DNA of 64,000 nt, from contig JAYTOI010000122.1 in the NCBI GenBank assembly GCA_043747875.1, positions 1 to 64,000 of the forward strand. Reading direction: 5' to 3'. A model generated the notes under the pieces. The model was not told the DNA's origin. It searched no databases and saw only the letters and a program-made list of their open reading frames with translations. Within the stretch, counting starts at the first letter, position 1. The number at the start of each line of letters is the position of its first letter. Both the position numbers and the translations under genes were made by a program. Source of the stretch: CADEED01 sp043747875. GTDB lineage: Bacteria > Pseudomonadota > Gammaproteobacteria > Steroidobacterales > Steroidobacteraceae. Positions 43,381-52,501 of this stretch are shown here, piece by piece.

Positions 43381-44055
43381 ATGGGTGAATTCACCACGCT
43401 CATGGCCCGCGACGGCCACGAATTCAATGCCTGGCTCACGGCGCCCAAGGGTCCGGCGCGCGGCGCGATCGTCATCGCGCAGGAAATCTTCGGCGTCAAC
43501 CGCCACATCCGCGCCGTGGCCGACGGCTACGCTGCGGATGGCTACGTCACCATCGCGCCCTGCCTCTTCGATCGCATCCGGCGCGGCATCGAGCTCGGTT
43601 ACAGCGAAGCGGAGACGCAGGAGGGCCGCGGCTATCGCCTGAAGCTCCCGAAGGACAAGACGCTGCTCGATCTGTCCGCGTGCATCAACGTGGTGAAGCA
43701 CGCCGGACGGGTCGCCGTCATCGGCTATTGCTGGGGCGGCACGCTGGCCTATCTTTCCGCCCGCGAGCTGCCGGTGGCATGTGCGGTGTCGTACTACGGC
43801 GGCCAGATCAAGGATCATCTGGACAGACATCCGCGGCGGCCGGTGATGTACCACTTCGGCGAGAAAGACCCATACATTCCGGCCGGCGACATCGAGAGGA
43901 TCGAGGCCGCGGATCCGAACGGGGTGGTGCACCTCTACCCGTCCGATCACGGTTTCAATTGCGAGGACCGCGGCAGCTACGACGCCGCGAGCGCCAGGCT
44001 CGCGCGCGAGCGCACGCTCGCGTTCCTGGTGGCGCAGATGGAGAAGAAGCCTTGA
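43381..44055 (+). CDS. Dienelactone hydrolase family protein
   Basis: A 224-residue alpha/beta hydrolase of the dienelactone hydrolase group. The triad is visible: Cys nucleophile in GYCWGGTLAY, Asp in FGEKDPYIP and His in PSDHGFNC; QEIFGVNRHI carries the conserved Glu of the family. Classic members open dienelactones in chlorocatechol breakdown, but many act on other esters. The stop overlaps the TTG start of the aldehyde dehydrogenase, so the two form an operon. ATG at 43381 has no strong binding site; no better start is in frame. Confidence 0.87.
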   Translation: MGEFTTLMARDGHEFNAWLTAPKGPARGAIVIAQEIFGVNRHIRAVADGYAADGYVTIAPCLFDRIRRGIELGYSEAETQEGRGYRLKLPKDKTLLDLSACINVVKHAGRVAVIGYCWGGTLAYLSARELPVACAVSYYGGQIKDHLDRHPRRPVMYHFGEKDPYIPAGDIERIEAADPNGVVHLYPSDHGFNCEDRGSYDAASARLARERTLAFLVAQMEKKP

Positions 44056-45503
44056 AGCTCGCCGATCCCACGCTTCTCAAACAACAGTGCTTCATCGCCG
44101 GCGAGTGGGCCGACGCGGAGTCGGGAAAGACCGCGCCGGTACACAACCCCGCGACGTCGCAGCCGCTCGGCACCGTGCCCAACATGGGCGCCACCGAAGC
44201 GCGGCGCGCCATCGAGGCTGCGTACGCGGCCATGCCGGCGTGGGCACAGAAAACCGCCGGCGAACGCGCCAGGATCCTGCGCAAGTGGTTCGATCTCCTG
44301 ATCGCCAACCAGAACGATCTCGCCATCATCATGACTGCCGAGCAGGGCAAGCCGCTGGCGGAGTCGAAGGGCGAGATCGCCTATGCGGCGGCGTTCATCG
44401 AGTGGTTTGCCGAGGAAGGCAAGCGCGTCTACGGCGACATCATTCCGGGCCATCAGGCCGACAAACGCATCCTGGTGCTGCGTCAGCCCATCGGCGTCGT
44501 CGCGGCGATCACGCCGTGGAATTTTCCGGCCGCGATGATCACGCGCAAGGCCGGGCCGGCGCTGGCCGCCGGCTGCACGATCGTCGTGAAGCCGGCGTTG
44601 CAGACTCCCTACTCCGCGCTGGCCATGGCGGAGCTCGCGCAGCGCGCCGGCATTCCGGAAGGCGTTTTCAACGTGGTGACCGGCGACGCGGCCGCAATCG
44701 GCGGCGAATTCACCCACAACGACAAGGTGCGCAAAGTCTCGTTCACCGGTTCGACCGCGATTGGCAAACTACTCATGTCGCAATGCGCGGGTACCGTGAA
44801 AAAGGTCGGGCTCGAGCTCGGCGGCAACGCACCGTTCATCGTGCTCGAGGATGCGGATCTCGATGCCGCCGTCACCGGCGCCATCGCGAGCAAGTACCGC
44901 AACACGGGGCAGACCTGCGTGTGCGCGAACCGCTTCATCGTGCACGCGAAGGTCTACGATGAGTTTTCGCGCAAGCTCACCGAAGTGGTGAAGAAGTTGC
45001 GCGTGGGCGACGGGCTCGAGGGCGAGACGGATCAGGGGCCGCTCATCGATGCCAAGGCGCTGGCCAAAGTCGAAGAGCACGTTTCTGACGCCCTCTCGAA
45101 AGGCGCGACCCTGCTGACGGGTGGCTCTAAGCACCCGCTCGGCGGCACGTTCTACCAGCCCACCGTGCTCGCCGACGTCACCGAGCAGATGATGCTGGCG
45201 CGCGAGGAGACTTTCGGACCGGTCGCGCCGCTATTCAAGGTGGCAACGGACCAGGAGGCCGTGCGGCTCGCGAATGCGACAGAGTTCGGACTCGCGGCAT
45301 ATTTGTTTACGCGCGACCTCGCGCGCTCGTGGCGTGTCAGCGAAGCGCTCGAGTACGGCATCGTCGGAGTGAACACCGGGCTCATCTCCACCGAGGTCGC
45401 GCCGTTTGGCGGCATGAAGGAAAGCGGCATCGGTCGTGAAGGTTCGAAGTACGGAATCCTGGAATTCACCGAAATCAAATACGTCTGCGTCGGCGGCATT
45501 TGA
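44052..45503 (+). CDS. gabD: NAD(P)-dependent succinate-semialdehyde dehydrogenase
   Basis: A 483-residue aldehyde dehydrogenase. Signatures: ITPWNFPAAMITRK (cofactor site), FTGSTAIGKLL, ELGGNAPFIVLEDADLD with the catalytic Glu, and NTGQTCVCANRFIV with the catalytic Cys. FGGMKESGIGREGSKYGILE near the end is typical of GabD. It would oxidise succinate semialdehyde to succinate; related semialdehydes are possible. The start is TTG at 44052, overlapping the hydrolase stop (TTGA) with GAGAAG upstream. Confidence 0.9.
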   Translation: MKLADPTLLKQQCFIAGEWADAESGKTAPVHNPATSQPLGTVPNMGATEARRAIEAAYAAMPAWAQKTAGERARILRKWFDLLIANQNDLAIIMTAEQGKPLAESKGEIAYAAAFIEWFAEEGKRVYGDIIPGHQADKRILVLRQPIGVVAAITPWNFPAAMITRKAGPALAAGCTIVVKPALQTPYSALAMAELAQRAGIPEGVFNVVTGDAAAIGGEFTHNDKVRKVSFTGSTAIGKLLMSQCAGTVKKVGLELGGNAPFIVLEDADLDAAVTGAIASKYRNTGQTCVCANRFIVHAKVYDEFSRKLTEVVKKLRVGDGLEGETDQGPLIDAKALAKVEEHVSDALSKGATLLTGGSKHPLGGTFYQPTVLADVTEQMMLAREETFGPVAPLFKVATDQEAVRLANATEFGLAAYLFTRDLARSWRVSEALEYGIVGVNTGLISTEVAPFGGMKESGIGREGSKYGILEFTEIKYVCVGGI

Positions 45504-45548
45504 GGCGCATTTTCGAATTGCGCATTCATCGCGTAGACTGCGCCGGCA

Positions 45549-46268
45549 GTGCTAGGACGGTTTCACGAAATCAGCGTCGAGACGCCGGACATCGCCGAGT
45601 CGGTGGCCTACTATGAGCGGCTCGGTTTCACACAGTGCGGCACCACGGACACGTGGTCGCATCCCTACGGTGTGCTCACCGATGGCAAGCTGTTCCTCGC
45701 CCTGCATCAGTTCAAGTTCCCCTCGCCGACGCTCACCTACGTGCACGCCAACGTGGCGCAGCATGCGCATGTCATCGAGAAGCTCGGCATCGACCTCGCG
45801 TGGAAGCGCGTCGGTGAGGACGCGTTCAACGAAATCGGCTTTCTCGATCCTTCCGGCCAGACGGTGCGGGTGCAGGAAGCACCGACGCACTTCGCGGCCG
45901 GGCACGACAGCCGCGACACTTCGCTGTGCGGAGATTTCGCCGAGTACAGCCTGCCCGCCGGCGAGTCCGAGCCGCTGCGCGCATTCTGGGAGCCGCTCGG
46001 CTTCGTGGCGCTGGGTGAGAGCGACAACCCCTACCTGCGGATGTCGATGACCAGCGATCACATCGACCTTGCGATCCATCGGCCGCGCACGCTCGACCGG
46101 CCGATGCTGGTGTTCGCGGCCGCGGACATGGGCGAGCGCATCGATCGCCTGCGCGCGCTCGGTGTCGGGATGTCCGGCCAGCTGCCGCGCGGACTCGACC
46201 CGCGCCACAGCGCGTTGCTCATTGCGCCCGAGGGCACGGCTCTCCTGCTGATCAACGCCGTCGACTAG
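45549..46268 (+). CDS. VOC (glyoxalase-like) family protein, two modules
   Basis: A 239-residue protein with two vicinal-oxygen-chelate-type halves: HEISVETPDIAESVAYYERLGF opens the first, and the second begins near residue 130 (FAEYSLPAGESEPLRAFWEPLGF) and ends GTALLLINA. Metal ligands are not all evident, so it may be a binding protein or an enzyme. The GTG start at 45549 is the earliest sensible one, binding site weak. It follows the dehydrogenase by 45 bases and may be in the same transcript. Confidence 0.75.
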   Translation: MLGRFHEISVETPDIAESVAYYERLGFTQCGTTDTWSHPYGVLTDGKLFLALHQFKFPSPTLTYVHANVAQHAHVIEKLGIDLAWKRVGEDAFNEIGFLDPSGQTVRVQEAPTHFAAGHDSRDTSLCGDFAEYSLPAGESEPLRAFWEPLGFVALGESDNPYLRMSMTSDHIDLAIHRPRTLDRPMLVFAAADMGERIDRLRALGVGMSGQLPRGLDPRHSALLIAPEGTALLLINAVD

Positions 46269-46286
46269 CTAGTCTAGCGGGCACGG

Positions 46287-47594
46287 CTACGCGCCCTTCC
46301 GCCTCAGCAGCACCACGCCGAACGCGAAGATGCACAGGTTCACTCCGGCCAGCAGAAAGAACGGCGCGCCGCGCGACACCACGTCGTACAGCCAGCCGCC
46401 GAGGCCATTCGTGAACAGGATCGCCGCGGAAGCGCACACGCCCGCGAGACCGAACAGCGCGCCGCGCACGTCGCGCGGCGCCTCCTGACCCAGCAGCGTC
46501 TGGCCCGCGATGATCGCGGCGATCTGGCCCGCGCCGAGCAGCACGGCCACGGCCGTCATGAGCCCGCCGCGCGTCGGATCGTCGAGCAACCCGCACAGTA
46601 GATAGGCTAGCGCCGCGAGCAGCATGGCCGCCGCGCCGATGCGCACACGGTCGGCGCGGTCGAGCAGCGTACCCACGATCAGCGCTGTGACGATGCCCGC
46701 CACCATGGCCGCGACGAACGGCAGGCGCGCGCGCTCGGTGGCTTCCGCCATGCTGGCGCCGCGATCGAGCCAGCCCTGCTGCAGCCGCAACGACAGGAAC
46801 GTGCCCAGAACCACGCGATCACCGAACGAGCCGAACTGCAGCAGGTATGCGAACCAGATGCGGCGGTTGCCGCGCGCGGCGGCGATTCCCTCGGCGAGGA
46901 TGCGCCGCAGCGGCAGCGCGGGCGCGCTGCTGCTAGGACTGCCGCGCTTGAGCCCGGCAAACACGACGACCGCGGACAGTGCGCACAGCGCCGCGGCGAT
47001 GGCGAACGTGATGCGTTCGGCCGTCAATGCATCGACGCCACCCTCGGCGAGACGTCCGGGCAGCCGGCCGAGGAACAGCACGAGCACGGCCGCGCCCAGG
47101 CCCTGGAAGAATCCCGCGAGCCCGACGAACCGGCCGCGCGAGCTCTCTTCCGGCGTGTCGGCGAGCACCGTGCCTAACATGGTGCCGACGGCGGCCACGC
47201 CCACCGAGAAGAACAGCGCGCAGGCGAACAATTGCGGCACGGTGCGCGCCGCGGAATACATCAGAAATCCCGCGGCCAGCCACAGGAATCCGCAGGCGTA
47301 TACGGCGCGTCGCCCGATCTTGTCGGCGAGCGCGCCGAGCGGCGCCACCAGACACAGCGCCAGCAGCTCGTTGGCGAAATTGAGCGCCGACACGGTGCGA
47401 CCCTGCACGGCGCCCGGCAGGCCGAGATTCACGTTGAGCAGGTACGGCTGGAAGAAGCTGATGGTGGCGAACAGACCGATGGTCACGAACGCCGCGTATA
47501 GATAGGAGATTGCGTGCGACGGCCGGTATCCCGGCGCGAGCACGATGCCCGCGATGCGGCGCGCGGTCGATTCCTGGCCAGGCGGGTGATTCAC
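46287..47594 (-). CDS. Major facilitator superfamily transporter
   Basis: A 435-residue MFS protein with about twelve membrane helices. Motif A is seen as GALADKIGRRAVY after helix 2. A long cytoplasmic loop (about 215-245) separates the halves. Substrate not predictable; multidrug or metabolite efflux is possible. The start is uncertain: GTG at 47594 gives a 30-residue leader before helix 1, and the frame continues open upstream without a binding site. A five-codon ORF with a strong binding site overlaps this GTG (47591-47608). It converges on the VOC gene with an 18-base gap. Confidence 0.85.
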   Translation of the reverse strand: MNHPPGQESTARRIAGIVLAPGYRPSHAISYLYAAFVTIGLFATISFFQPYLLNVNLGLPGAVQGRTVSALNFANELLALCLVAPLGALADKIGRRAVYACGFLWLAAGFLMYSAARTVPQLFACALFFSVGVAAVGTMLGTVLADTPEESSRGRFVGLAGFFQGLGAAVLVLFLGRLPGRLAEGGVDALTAERITFAIAAALCALSAVVVFAGLKRGSPSSSAPALPLRRILAEGIAAARGNRRIWFAYLLQFGSFGDRVVLGTFLSLRLQQGWLDRGASMAEATERARLPFVAAMVAGIVTALIVGTLLDRADRVRIGAAAMLLAALAYLLCGLLDDPTRGGLMTAVAVLLGAGQIAAIIAGQTLLGQEAPRDVRGALFGLAGVCASAAILFTNGLGGWLYDVVSRGAPFFLLAGVNLCIFAFGVVLLRRKGA

Positions 47595-47733
47595 GACCGC
47601 GGAATCATGCCACCTCCCCCGCGCACGCGCCGAACCGACGCGATGACGCGGCGTTCCGCGCATGCATGGCGAGGCGTTTGTGGGGATAATCCCCGCAACG
47701 CCCTCGGCGGCTCCAACACTCACGGGGATTCAG

Positions 47734-49788
47734 ATGAAGCGCTCTGCCTGCGCGGCCTCCGCCGCACTGCTGGTTTGTTTATGCCTGGTTTCGAGTCCGG
47801 CGACGCGCGCCGACGAGGGCATGTGGCCGTTCCACGGCTTCCCGTTCGCGCAGGCCAACGAGGCGCTGGGTACGAAGCTCGACCAGGCGTGGCTGGACCG
47901 CGTGCGCACCGCAACCATTCGCCTCTCGAGTTGTACGGCGACGTTCGTATCGGCGGATGGCCTGATCCTCACCAACCATCATTGCGTCGAATCCTGCCTG
48001 GCCGATCTGTCCTCGAAGGAAAAAAGTCTCGTCGAGGACGGCTTCCTGGCGAAGACGCGAGAAGCGGAGAAGCGTTGCGAGAGCCAGCTCGCCGATGTGC
48101 TCACCGAGATGGAAGACATCACGACCAAGGTCGCGGCGGCCACCGCGGGCAAGGACGAGAAGAGCGCCAACGATGTCCGCAAGGCGACGCTCACGCAGCT
48201 CGAGCAGCAATGCGAAGCGCAATCCAAGCTCAAGTGCCAGACCGTCGAGCTGTACGAAGGTGGGCAGTACTGGCTCTACAAGTACAAGCGCTATACCGAC
48301 ATCCGCATCGTATTCGCGCCGGAGAAGAACATCGCCGGCTTCGGCGGCGACCCGGACAACTTCCAGTTCCCGCGCTGGTGCCTCGACATGGGCATCTTGC
48401 GCGCCTACGAGAACGGCAAGCCGCTCAAGCCAGCTAACTACCTGCGCGTGAACTTTGCCGGGCCGAAAGCCGGCGACCCGGTGTTCGTGTCGGGACATCC
48501 CGGCTCCACCGACCGCCTGCTGACGCTGGCGCAGCTCAAGCTGCAGCGCGACGTCGAATACCCGCAGTGGCTGATGCGCAATTCCGAGCTGCGCGGGCGC
48601 CTGATCCAGTTCGGCACGCAGAGTCCGCAGAACGAGCGCATCTCGGTGGACCTGCTCAACAACATCGAGAACTTCATCAAGGTGCGCCGCAAGATGCTCG
48701 ACGCGCTGCACGAGGAAGCGTTGTTCGCGCGCAAGAGCGCCGACGAGGCCACGCTGCGCGCGCGGCTGCCGGCCGGCTCGGGCGATCCGTGGGCGGAGAT
48801 CGAGAAGGCGGTGGCCGTCGAGCGCACCACGTTCGCGCCGCTCACCTACATCGAGTCGGGCGCGGGCTTCCAGGGCCGGCTGGTAAACTTTGCGCGCACG
48901 CTGGTGCGCGGTACGACCGAGCGCGACCGCCCCAACACAGAGCGGTTCCGCGAATACACCGACAGCGCGCTGCCGCGCATCCAGCAGCAGCTCGGTGCGG
49001 GCGCGGCTATCTACCCGGAGCTCGAAGAGTTGCGCCTCACCATGAGCCTGGAACGCATGCGCGAGTGGCTCGGCCCCGACCACGATCTGGTGCGGCGCCT
49101 GCTGTCGAAGGAATCGCCGGCCGCGCTCGCGAAGCGCGTAGTCTCCCAGACCAAGCTCGGCGATCCGGCCGTGCGTCTCGAGCTGTGGAAGGGCGGCAGC
49201 GCCGCCATCGCCGCGTCGAACGATCCGATGATCGCGCTGGCGCGCGCCATAGAGCCGGACGCGCGCACGCTGCGCAAGGCGTACGAGGATCAGGTCGAGG
49301 CGCCGATGCAGATCGCGGGCGAGAAGATCGCGAAGGCGCGCTTCGCTGCGCTGGGCACCAGCGTCTACCCCGACGCCACGTTCACGCTGCGCCTCAACTG
49401 GGGCACCGTGCAGGGCTGGAACGAAGGCGGCAAACCGGTGGAGCCATTCACCAGGCTGTCGCGCGCGTTCGAGCGCGCGACCGGTGCCGAGCCGTTCCGC
49501 ATCCCCGACAGCTGGATCCGCGTGAAGGACGAGCTGGACATGTCGACGCCGTTCAATCTCTCGACCAACAGCGACATCGTGGGCGGCAATTCCGGCAGCC
49601 CGCTGATCAGCGCAAAGGGCGAGATCGTCGGCCTCATGTTCGACGGCAACATCCACTCGATCTCGGGCGCGTACTGGTTCGACACGGAGAAGAACCGCGC
49701 GGTGGCGGTGCATCCGGCGATCATTCGCGAGGCGCTGTCGAAGGTGTATGGCGCGGATGAGCTGGTGAGGTCGCTGGGAGGGAAGTAG
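47734..49788 (+). CDS. S46 family dipeptidyl-peptidase (DPP7/DPP11 type)
   Basis: A 684-residue exported serine peptidase of family S46, removing dipeptides from the N termini of oligopeptides in the periplasm. Signal peptide about 1-24. Chymotrypsin-like elements: LTNHHCVE with the catalytic His near 82-83, the Asp region FAPEKNIAGFGGDPDNFQFP, and Ser620 in GGNSGSPL. FDGN after the Ser has Gly where the specificity residue is expected, more like DPP7 than the acidic-specific DPP11, but this is tentative. ATG at 47734 has GGGGA upstream. The family is common in Bacteroidetes and Xanthomonadales relatives. Confidence 0.92.
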   Translation: MKRSACAASAALLVCLCLVSSPATRADEGMWPFHGFPFAQANEALGTKLDQAWLDRVRTATIRLSSCTATFVSADGLILTNHHCVESCLADLSSKEKSLVEDGFLAKTREAEKRCESQLADVLTEMEDITTKVAAATAGKDEKSANDVRKATLTQLEQQCEAQSKLKCQTVELYEGGQYWLYKYKRYTDIRIVFAPEKNIAGFGGDPDNFQFPRWCLDMGILRAYENGKPLKPANYLRVNFAGPKAGDPVFVSGHPGSTDRLLTLAQLKLQRDVEYPQWLMRNSELRGRLIQFGTQSPQNERISVDLLNNIENFIKVRRKMLDALHEEALFARKSADEATLRARLPAGSGDPWAEIEKAVAVERTTFAPLTYIESGAGFQGRLVNFARTLVRGTTERDRPNTERFREYTDSALPRIQQQLGAGAAIYPELEELRLTMSLERMREWLGPDHDLVRRLLSKESPAALAKRVVSQTKLGDPAVRLELWKGGSAAIAASNDPMIALARAIEPDARTLRKAYEDQVEAPMQIAGEKIAKARFAALGTSVYPDATFTLRLNWGTVQGWNEGGKPVEPFTRLSRAFERATGAEPFRIPDSWIRVKDELDMSTPFNLSTNSDIVGGNSGSPLISAKGEIVGLMFDGNIHSISGAYWFDTEKNRAVAVHPAIIREALSKVYGADELVRSLGGK

Positions 49789-49847
49789 CGGGGGAAGAAG
49801 GGGGACGGGCGTCCAGCCGGGCGTGGTTCGCTGTCGCGGGGAAGAAT

Positions 49848-49891
49848 GGGGACTGGCACCATTTCCGAGGACGGAAATGGTGCCAGTCCCC
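49848..49891. repeat. REP-like perfect 20-bp palindrome
   Basis: GGGGACTGGCACCATTTCCG (49848-49867) and its exact reverse complement (49872-49891) enclose a 4-base AGGA loop. The element lies between the convergent S46 and YceI genes and could also stop transcription in both directions, though no T-run follows. The GGGGACTG core recurs at 28031, and GGGGAC-like fragments occur just before it. Confidence 0.7.
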
Positions 49892-49898
49892 TAACTCA

Positions 49899-50636
49899 CT
49901 AGGGTCGTGCCACTAGCGAAAATTGGATGCGCATCTCGTCGACGACGACGAGCGTGCCCATTGCCACGCTGAACGGTTTCAGGCCGAGCTCGGTCTGCCG
50001 CAGCGGGAATTCGCCCGTCGCGGTCAGCGAGCCCTCCACGCGCTGCAGCGCGACCGGCACGCGCAGCGGATACGCCTGCCCCTTGAACGTCACCTCGAGG
50101 CCCACGTCGTAACCCTCACCCGCCGGCCGGACATCCAACGCGCGCAGCCGGATCTGCGGGTGGTTGGCGCCGTCGAGCAGCGAGTCCGACAGCAGATTCG
50201 TGCGCGTGCCGACGCGCGCGCTCTGCGGCACGTTCGGCGGGAAGTCCGCGCCGGCGCGCTCGCGCATCGCGGGCTCGTCTACTGTCAGCTCGTTGACCGG
50301 AAAACTCACGTCGAAGCGGGTCGCGAGCGGATCGTCCGTGACGTAGACCGAACCGGCGAGGTGGTGCGAAGCGATCACGTGGTTGTGGCCGAGCTTCGCC
50401 ATCGCACCGCCGCGATATACCAGGATCTGGAGCAGTGATTCTTCCCCGACCACGTGATATTCGCGCGCGCCGACCGGGACATCCGGCGTTTCGGGCACGG
50501 CGGGCGCCGCCACCGGCGTGCCATTTCTGGGAACCGACGGACTTGTCTGACAGCCCACCAATCCCAATGAAGGGCCCAACAACACCAGGCTGACCAGACG
50601 GACCGGGAACCGCACCGATGATTTCGATGTACTCAT
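49899..50636 (-). CDS. YceI-like lipoprotein
   Basis: A 245-residue protein with a lipoprotein signal (LGLVGC, lipid on Cys) and a YceI-type lipocalin fold: EYHVVGEESLLQILVYRGG, then KLGHNHVIASHHLAG with the conserved GHNH, and VSFPVNELTVDE. YceI proteins bind isoprenoid-type lipids. ATG at 50636 has AGGAAA upstream; the 14 codons before it look non-coding. It diverges from cytochrome b561 over 58 bases, and a second YceI gene lies just beyond, so the three are probably one functional group. Confidence 0.82.
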   Translation of the reverse strand: MSTSKSSVRFPVRLVSLVLLGPSLGLVGCQTSPSVPRNGTPVAAPAVPETPDVPVGAREYHVVGEESLLQILVYRGGAMAKLGHNHVIASHHLAGSVYVTDDPLATRFDVSFPVNELTVDEPAMRERAGADFPPNVPQSARVGTRTNLLSDSLLDGANHPQIRLRALDVRPAGEGYDVGLEVTFKGQAYPLRVPVALQRVEGSLTATGEFPLRQTELGLKPFSVAMGTLVVVDEMRIQFSLVARP

Positions 50637-50694
50637 GAGCGTTTCCTCATCCGTGGCTTTGACCGACACCCGCTGCAACGGCTAGCTTACCGGC

Positions 50695-51246
50695 ATGACT
50701 TTACGTAACACCACTCGCGAATGGGGCACGCTGTCGAAGGCGCTGCATTGGATCATCGTCCTGTTGATCATCACCCAGTGGGCGATCGCGCAGCGCGCGG
50801 ACGCGGTAACCGGGCTCGCGAAGCTGCAGGCGCTGGCCTGGCACAAGTCGTTCGGCATGACCATTCTGATGCTCGCCATCATCCGGCTGGTGTGGCGCTG
50901 GCTCAATCCCGTTCCCGCGCTCGACGGCGTCACCAAGTCCTGGGAGCGCGCGCTGGCGCACATCTCACACTTCCTGCTGTACGCGTTGCTGTTCGCCATG
51001 CCGCTCACGGGCTGGATGATGTCGTCGGCGAAGAATTATCCCGTGAGCTGGTTCAACCTCTTCCAGTGGCCGGATCTCGTGCAGCCCAGCGAGCAGTTGT
51101 ACAAGTTCATGCATTCCGCCCACGACGCCCTGTTCCTCGCGCTCGTGAGCGTCGCGCTGCTGCACATCGCCGGCGCGCTCAAGCATGCCGTGGTGGACAA
51201 GAACGACGTCTTGAGGCGCATGTTGCCGTTCGGCGGCTCCAAGTGA
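50695..51246 (+). CDS. Cytochrome b561
   Basis: A 183-residue four-helix membrane cytochrome of the bacterial b561 (CybB/YodB) type, moving electrons between quinol and periplasmic acceptors. Haem-ligand histidines are expected in KALHWIIVLLIITQW, LAWHKSFGMTILML, HISHFLLYALLFAMPLTGW and LLHIAGALKHAVVDKND. It is followed two bases later by a yceI gene, an arrangement known as yceJ-yceI in enterobacteria. Confidence 0.92.
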   Translation: MTLRNTTREWGTLSKALHWIIVLLIITQWAIAQRADAVTGLAKLQALAWHKSFGMTILMLAIIRLVWRWLNPVPALDGVTKSWERALAHISHFLLYALLFAMPLTGWMMSSAKNYPVSWFNLFQWPDLVQPSEQLYKFMHSAHDALFLALVSVALLHIAGALKHAVVDKNDVLRRMLPFGGSK

Positions 51247-51248
51247 CC

Positions 51249-51917
51249 ATGTCTAACTATCTGACCGCGTTGACGCTGGCGGCACTGGCGGCTGGCACGG
51301 CCTGCGCCGACGATAAACCCGCGCCCGCGCGTCCGGCCGTGACTCGAACTGGCGCGGCGCCCGCCGGTTCCGCGCCGGCCGCGCCCGCACCGGCCGGCTC
51401 GCAGGCGAAGCAACTGGCGAATCGACCCAACACCGGCAGTCTGACGTTCGAATTCGTGCAGGCGGGCGCCGAAAGCCAGGGCGCGTTCAAGCAGTTCGAC
51501 GTACAGCTGAAGTACGACGAGCACAATCTCGCCGCGAGCTCGCTGCGCGTCACCGTGCAGATGCGCTCGCTCGACACGCAGGACAAGGACCGCGACACCT
51601 CGCTCGCCAGCGCCGAGCTGCTCGACAGCCAGAAATTCCCCACCGCGACGTACGTCGCCTCCTCGCTCGCCAAACGCGGCAGCGGGCTCGAGGCCCTTGG
51701 CAAGCTCACGCTGCGCGGCATCACGAAAGATCTGCGGGTGCCGCTGACTCTCAAGAGCGTCGTCAACGGATACGAGCTGACGGGCGAAATCACGATCAAG
51801 CGGCTCGACTACGGAGTCGGCCAGGGCGAGTGGGAGTCCACCGAGTGGGTCGGCAACGACGTGAAGCTGACGTACAAGGTGTCGCTGGTGGAATCCGGCG
51901 GCGCCCGGGCACCCTGA
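51249..51917 (+). CDS. yceI: YceI family periplasmic lipid-binding protein
   Basis: A 222-residue exported protein: signal peptide (about 1-20), an Ala/Pro/Gly-rich linker (about 24-55) and a YceI lipocalin domain (SLTFEFVQAGAESQGAFKQF, then LASAELLDSQKFPTATYVAS and the closing LTYKVSLV). The domain probably binds a polyprenyl or quinone-like lipid. The ATG lies two bases after the b561 stop, so the pair is an operon. The linker and its low-complexity start are unusual for plain YceI. Confidence 0.85.
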   Translation: MSNYLTALTLAALAAGTACADDKPAPARPAVTRTGAAPAGSAPAAPAPAGSQAKQLANRPNTGSLTFEFVQAGAESQGAFKQFDVQLKYDEHNLAASSLRVTVQMRSLDTQDKDRDTSLASAELLDSQKFPTATYVASSLAKRGSGLEALGKLTLRGITKDLRVPLTLKSVVNGYELTGEITIKRLDYGVGQGEWESTEWVGNDVKLTYKVSLVESGGARAP

Positions 51918-51923
51918 CCGCGC

Positions 51924-52484
51924 ATGCAATTCTTCAGCACCATGCGCCGCGTGTGGATCGGCGTGACGTTTACCGTGGGCGTGCTGTCCATCTACCCGGC
52001 GTCCATCGGACTCGCGAGCTGGTGGTGGGCCGGCGTCGCGCTCACGTTGTTTGCCGTGTTCCTGCTCGAGCCGTTGCTGCTCACCTGGGAGCTGCGCAAA
52101 CGCGGCGAAGAGCTGCAGATCTCGGACGTCGGCGTGCTGCGCCGGCTGGCGCGCGGCGACGCCGAGTACGTGCGCTGGAGCGAGCTGCGCGAAGTCTCCA
52201 TCGTCGTGACGCAGGGCGTGAACCTCAGCGAGGAATACATGTACGTGCTCGCGGGCGCGGGTTCGACCGGCGTGCTCGTCGGCCAGAAGCTCGCCGTCGA
52301 GCACGACCTGCTGGCGCACCTGGCCAAACTACCCGGGTTCGATCATCGCGCCATCGAGGCGGCGATGGCTTCGCCGGTGAACCAGCGCTTCCTGCTGTGG
52401 CGCGTGCAGCCCATCGAAGGCGAAGCGGTCGTGCTGCCGGGAGGTCCGGCCATCCGCGACGACGCGGCGCCGCGCCTGCATTGA
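51924..52484 (+). CDS. Membrane protein of unknown function
   Basis: A 186-residue protein with two N-terminal membrane helices (about 12-30 and 34-54) and a cytoplasmic part, GEELQISDVGVLRRLARGD then YVRWSELREVSIVV, which looks like a small beta domain (PH- or YcxB-like) seen in other unknown membrane proteins. It starts six bases after yceI, so is probably co-transcribed with b561 and yceI. Confidence 0.65.
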   Translation: MQFFSTMRRVWIGVTFTVGVLSIYPASIGLASWWWAGVALTLFAVFLLEPLLLTWELRKRGEELQISDVGVLRRLARGDAEYVRWSELREVSIVVTQGVNLSEEYMYVLAGAGSTGVLVGQKLAVEHDLLAHLAKLPGFDHRAIEAAMASPVNQRFLLWRVQPIEGEAVVLPGGPAIRDDAAPRLH

Positions 52485-52501
52485 GGAATTCCAGCGCTGG
52501 A

